Below are positions 5,264-6,337 of a stretch of 6,337 bases of DNA, one piece after another; position 1 is the first letter of the stretch; every line of letters begins with the position of its first letter. The stretch is from the NCBI GenBank assembly GCA_903904495.1, contig CAIVCU010000134.1:1-6337 (forward strand). The letters are read 5' to 3'. Below the pieces are notes generated by a model. The model had not been told where the DNA came from and searched no databases. It saw nothing but the letters and a program-made list of their open reading frames with translations. The position numbers and the translations under genes were made by a program. Origin of the DNA: an uncultured Chlorobiaceae bacterium. GTDB lineage: Bacteria > Bacteroidota > Chlorobiia > Chlorobiales > Chlorobiaceae.

Positions 5264-5551
5264 GCAACATTCCATGCAATCTGCCGAGATATCCCCGAAC
5301 GTGCTGAAGATATTCAGGAGAAGCTAAAAATTCCAGTTCTGCACGTAGCTGATGCGACAAGTAAAAAAGATTAAAGAAAAAGGCCTTCAATCCGTCATAC
5401 AGCTTGACACGAAAGACACAATGGAGCGTACTTTCTACCGCGACAGTTATACATAGTATTTCCTTCGGTTATGGGATGAGGTACAAAACAGGGTGCAAAT
5501 GATATGTATTACATTTCCCACGACTCGTGTACTGGTGCGATATTAGCAGGG
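5264..5551 (+). pseudogene. Decayed aspartate/glutamate racemase-family gene
   Basis: Three short frames together match the middle of an aspartate-racemase-type protein, in order and close to normal spacing. (1) From 5264: ATFHAICR, then AEDIQEKLKIPVLHVADATS, matching the family's T-TMHK, IP-LHIADAT region. (2) After a frame change in the A6 tract at 5363-5368: KIKEKGLQSVIQLDTKDTME, then RTFYRD, matching the LLGTK-TME--FY region. (3) After a stop at 5454: WDEVQNRV, then a second frame change near 5495 to NDMYYISHDSCTGAI, matching DE--QNRVNDIIY-ELC-G-I. Intact enzymes interconvert L- and D-amino acids with two cysteines. Here the first (CTNTMH) aligns with a lysine and the second (GCTE) region is absent, as is the N-terminal third, so the remnant cannot be active. 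No signs of a mobile element flank it. Confidence 0.65.
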
Positions 5552-5570
5552 AGGACTTTTGCTAAGTCCT
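5552..5570 (+). terminator. Small hairpin, possible weak terminator
   Basis: AGGACTT (5552-5558) pairs with AAGTCCT (5564-5570) around TTGCT, followed by TATTTT. It lies just after the racemase remnant and before the tRNA promoter region. Seven base pairs with a short U-rich tail make it only a weak candidate. Confidence 0.3.
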
Positions 5571-5585
5571 TATTTTAAAGGGATA

Positions 5586-5614
5586 TTGGCCTTGCGATGT
5601 TTTATTCTGATAAT
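5586..5614 (+). promoter_or_regulatory. Possible promoter of the tRNA-Arg/tRNA-Pro unit
   Basis: TTGGCC (5586-5591) and GATAAT (5609-5614) are 17 nt apart and match the -35/-10 consensus at 4/6 and 5/6. An overlapping alternative is TTGCGA (5592-5597) with TAATAT (5615-5620). Either would start transcription about 45-50 nt before the first tRNA, a normal leader to be removed by RNase P. Confidence 0.4.
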
Positions 5615-5670
5615 TAATATTTTAATTATTATCTTCAATTCCCTGATTCGATTCAGGTAATTGACAGCGG

Positions 5671-5743
5671 GCCCTTGTAGCTCAGTGGATAGAGCAGTAG
5701 TTTCCGAAACTAAAGGTCGGCAGTTCAAGTCTGCCCAAGGGCA
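5671..5743 (+). tRNA. tRNA-Arg (anticodon CCG)
   Basis: A full cloverleaf of 73 nt: acceptor GCCCTTG/CAAGGGC (7 bp), D-stem GCTC/GAGC, anticodon loop TTCCGAA with anticodon CCG at 5704-5706, variable AGGTC, T-stem GGCAG/CTGCC with loop TTCAAGT, and discriminator A. It reads the arginine codon CGG. The anticodon stem has one G-A mismatch at its outermost pair (27-43, bases 5697 and 5713). The 3' CCA is not encoded, so it must be added by nucleotidyltransferase. It is followed after 16 nt by tRNA-Pro and is probably co-transcribed. Confidence 0.95.
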
Positions 5744-5759
5744 CAGAAAAGAGGTATTT

Positions 5760-5832
5760 CGGGGTGTGGCTCAGTTGGTAGAGTGCTGCGTTCGGGACGC
5801 AGAGGTCGTGGGTTCGAATCCCGCCACCCCGA
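5760..5832 (+). tRNA. tRNA-Pro (anticodon CGG)
   Basis: A full cloverleaf of 73 nt: acceptor CGGGGTG/CACCCCG with the C1-G72 pair typical of bacterial proline tRNAs, D-stem GCTC/GAGT, anticodon stem CTGCG/CGCAG, loop TTCGGGA with anticodon CGG at 5793-5795, variable AGGTC, T-stem GTGGG/CCCGC with loop TTCGAAT, and discriminator A. It reads the proline codon CCG. CCA is not encoded (CACCAG follows). It shares one transcript with tRNA-Arg, ended by the terminator 7 nt downstream. Confidence 0.97.
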
Positions 5833-5838
5833 CACCAG

Positions 5839-5872
5839 AGGCGATTACGGCAGGTTCCGTAGTCGCCTTTTT
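5839..5872 (+). terminator. Rho-independent terminator of the tRNA unit
   Basis: AGGCGATTACGG (5839-5850) pairs with CCGTAGTCGCCT (5857-5868) with one G-U wobble around the loop CAGGTT, followed directly by a T tract (5868-5872). GC-rich stem plus U-tract is the classical form and the best terminator in the window. Confidence 0.88.
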
Positions 5873-5910
5873 CCGTTTATGCCGCCCCGGCCCCCATTAC
5901 TCAATGTGAT

Positions 5911-6319
5911 TCAGTTGACAATGGTATACCAGAGCAGGAAGAGTGAAGAGACCGTCATCAGAATAAAGGTTGCTATGCCAAAAAAATTGGACCAGAAATT
6001 ATTGGTATACCTGCCCATTATTTTTTTGTTATTGCAGATATGCAGAATGAGAGCAATCAGAACAGGTGCGGTTACCCCCCCCCATACAGTACTGCTGTGT
6101 AGATCAGTGCATGAACAGGACTTATCCCTATAAAGTGAAAACCATTAACGGGTAAGTGACAATTGCGCTCCAGAGCAACTGAGAACCAAAGGTTGCACCT
6201 GCCTGATATAGGTTGCTATCCCTGAAAGATCATCATCACTTGCTCCAGTAATCAGGCCAGGACCTAGAATTCCCAAGAATCTTTTGATGAGTCCGGTTTT
6301 TTTTAGCGGTTGTCTTCAT
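5911..6319 (-). pseudogene. NRAMP-family divalent metal transporter, internally deleted and frameshifted
   Basis: Read leftwards from ATG at 6319-6317, MKTTAKK continues, after correcting one extra A in an A8 run (6297-6304), into GLIKRFLGILGPGLITGASD and DDLSGIATY. After another one-base shift near 6203-6209 it reads AGATFGSQLLWSAIVTYPLM. This is the first-helix region of NRAMP-like metal ion transporters of the GASDDDPSGIATY type, with Pro changed to Leu in the key DDDP motif. The next homology, after a junction at about 6125-6136, is C-terminal: GISPVHALIYTAVLYG, a frameshift at a G9 run (C9 at 6075-6083), then VTAPVLIALI and KIMGRY, then a last hydrophobic helix to TGA at 5913-5911. About two thirds of a roughly 420-residue protein is missing, including most membrane helices. 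It is certainly non-functional and converges on the tRNA unit. Confidence 0.8.
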
Positions 6320-6337
6320 GGCGTATTAATAATCACC

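Noticed and set aside
5661..6133. + strand frames running through the tRNA genes and beyond
   Set aside because: They are made of tRNA, terminator and antisense of the NRAMP remnant.
6190..6215. Resemblance between the desaturase hairpin and GCACCTGCCTGA in the transporter remnant as a dispersed repeat
   Set aside because: Only about a dozen bases match, and here they encode the NRAMP AGAT region, so the likeness is explained by chance.

Overview
The window looks like chromosomal DNA of a green sulfur bacterium (Chlorobiaceae; Chlorobium, Pelodictyon or Prosthecochloris type). The main pointers are a plant/cyanobacterial-type carotenoid desaturase directly behind ybaB and recR, a split transketolase subunit instead of a full-length enzyme, and weak Shine-Dalgarno sequences before several genes. 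Assignment to genus or species is not possible from this sequence alone.

Left part (1-3660), housekeeping. The 5' end of rsmA/ksgA (16S rRNA dimethyladenosine methyltransferase) runs leftwards off the window edge. It is divergent from a rightward cluster: transketolase C-terminal subunit, ybaB/ebfC, recR, and a CrtP/CrtQ-type carotenoid desaturase. The gaps of 70, 6 and 24 nt suggest one transcription unit, perhaps started from a consensus TATAAT at 158-163 and closed by a 13-bp hairpin at 3630-3660. The unit mixes carbon metabolism, DNA repair and photosynthetic pigment synthesis.

Middle part (3661-5150), accessory. A leftward pair consists of a small four/five-cysteine protein with a strong ribosome binding site and, upstream of it, a possible 36-residue protein. 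An AT-rich region with promoter-like elements on both strands separates them from a rightward gene. That gene encodes an exported protein whose C-terminus is four tandem 11-residue RDHGGDxRGGG repeats, and it is followed by a 16-bp hairpin.

Right part (5150-6337), a gene graveyard around two tRNA genes. tRNA-Arg(CCG) and tRNA-Pro(CGG) lie 16 nt apart and end in a good intrinsic terminator. Left of them is a frameshifted remnant of an aspartate/glutamate-racemase-family gene on the + strand. Right of them, on the - strand, is a remnant of an NRAMP-family metal transporter that has lost most of its middle and carries frameshifts, two of them at homopolymer tracts (A8 and G9). Neither remnant forms a long open frame; both were found by reading short peptides across frames.

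No CRISPR array, insertion sequence, integrase or defence system was recognised. The least explained parts are the cysteine-protein/repeat-protein divergon and the decay on both sides of the tRNA pair.
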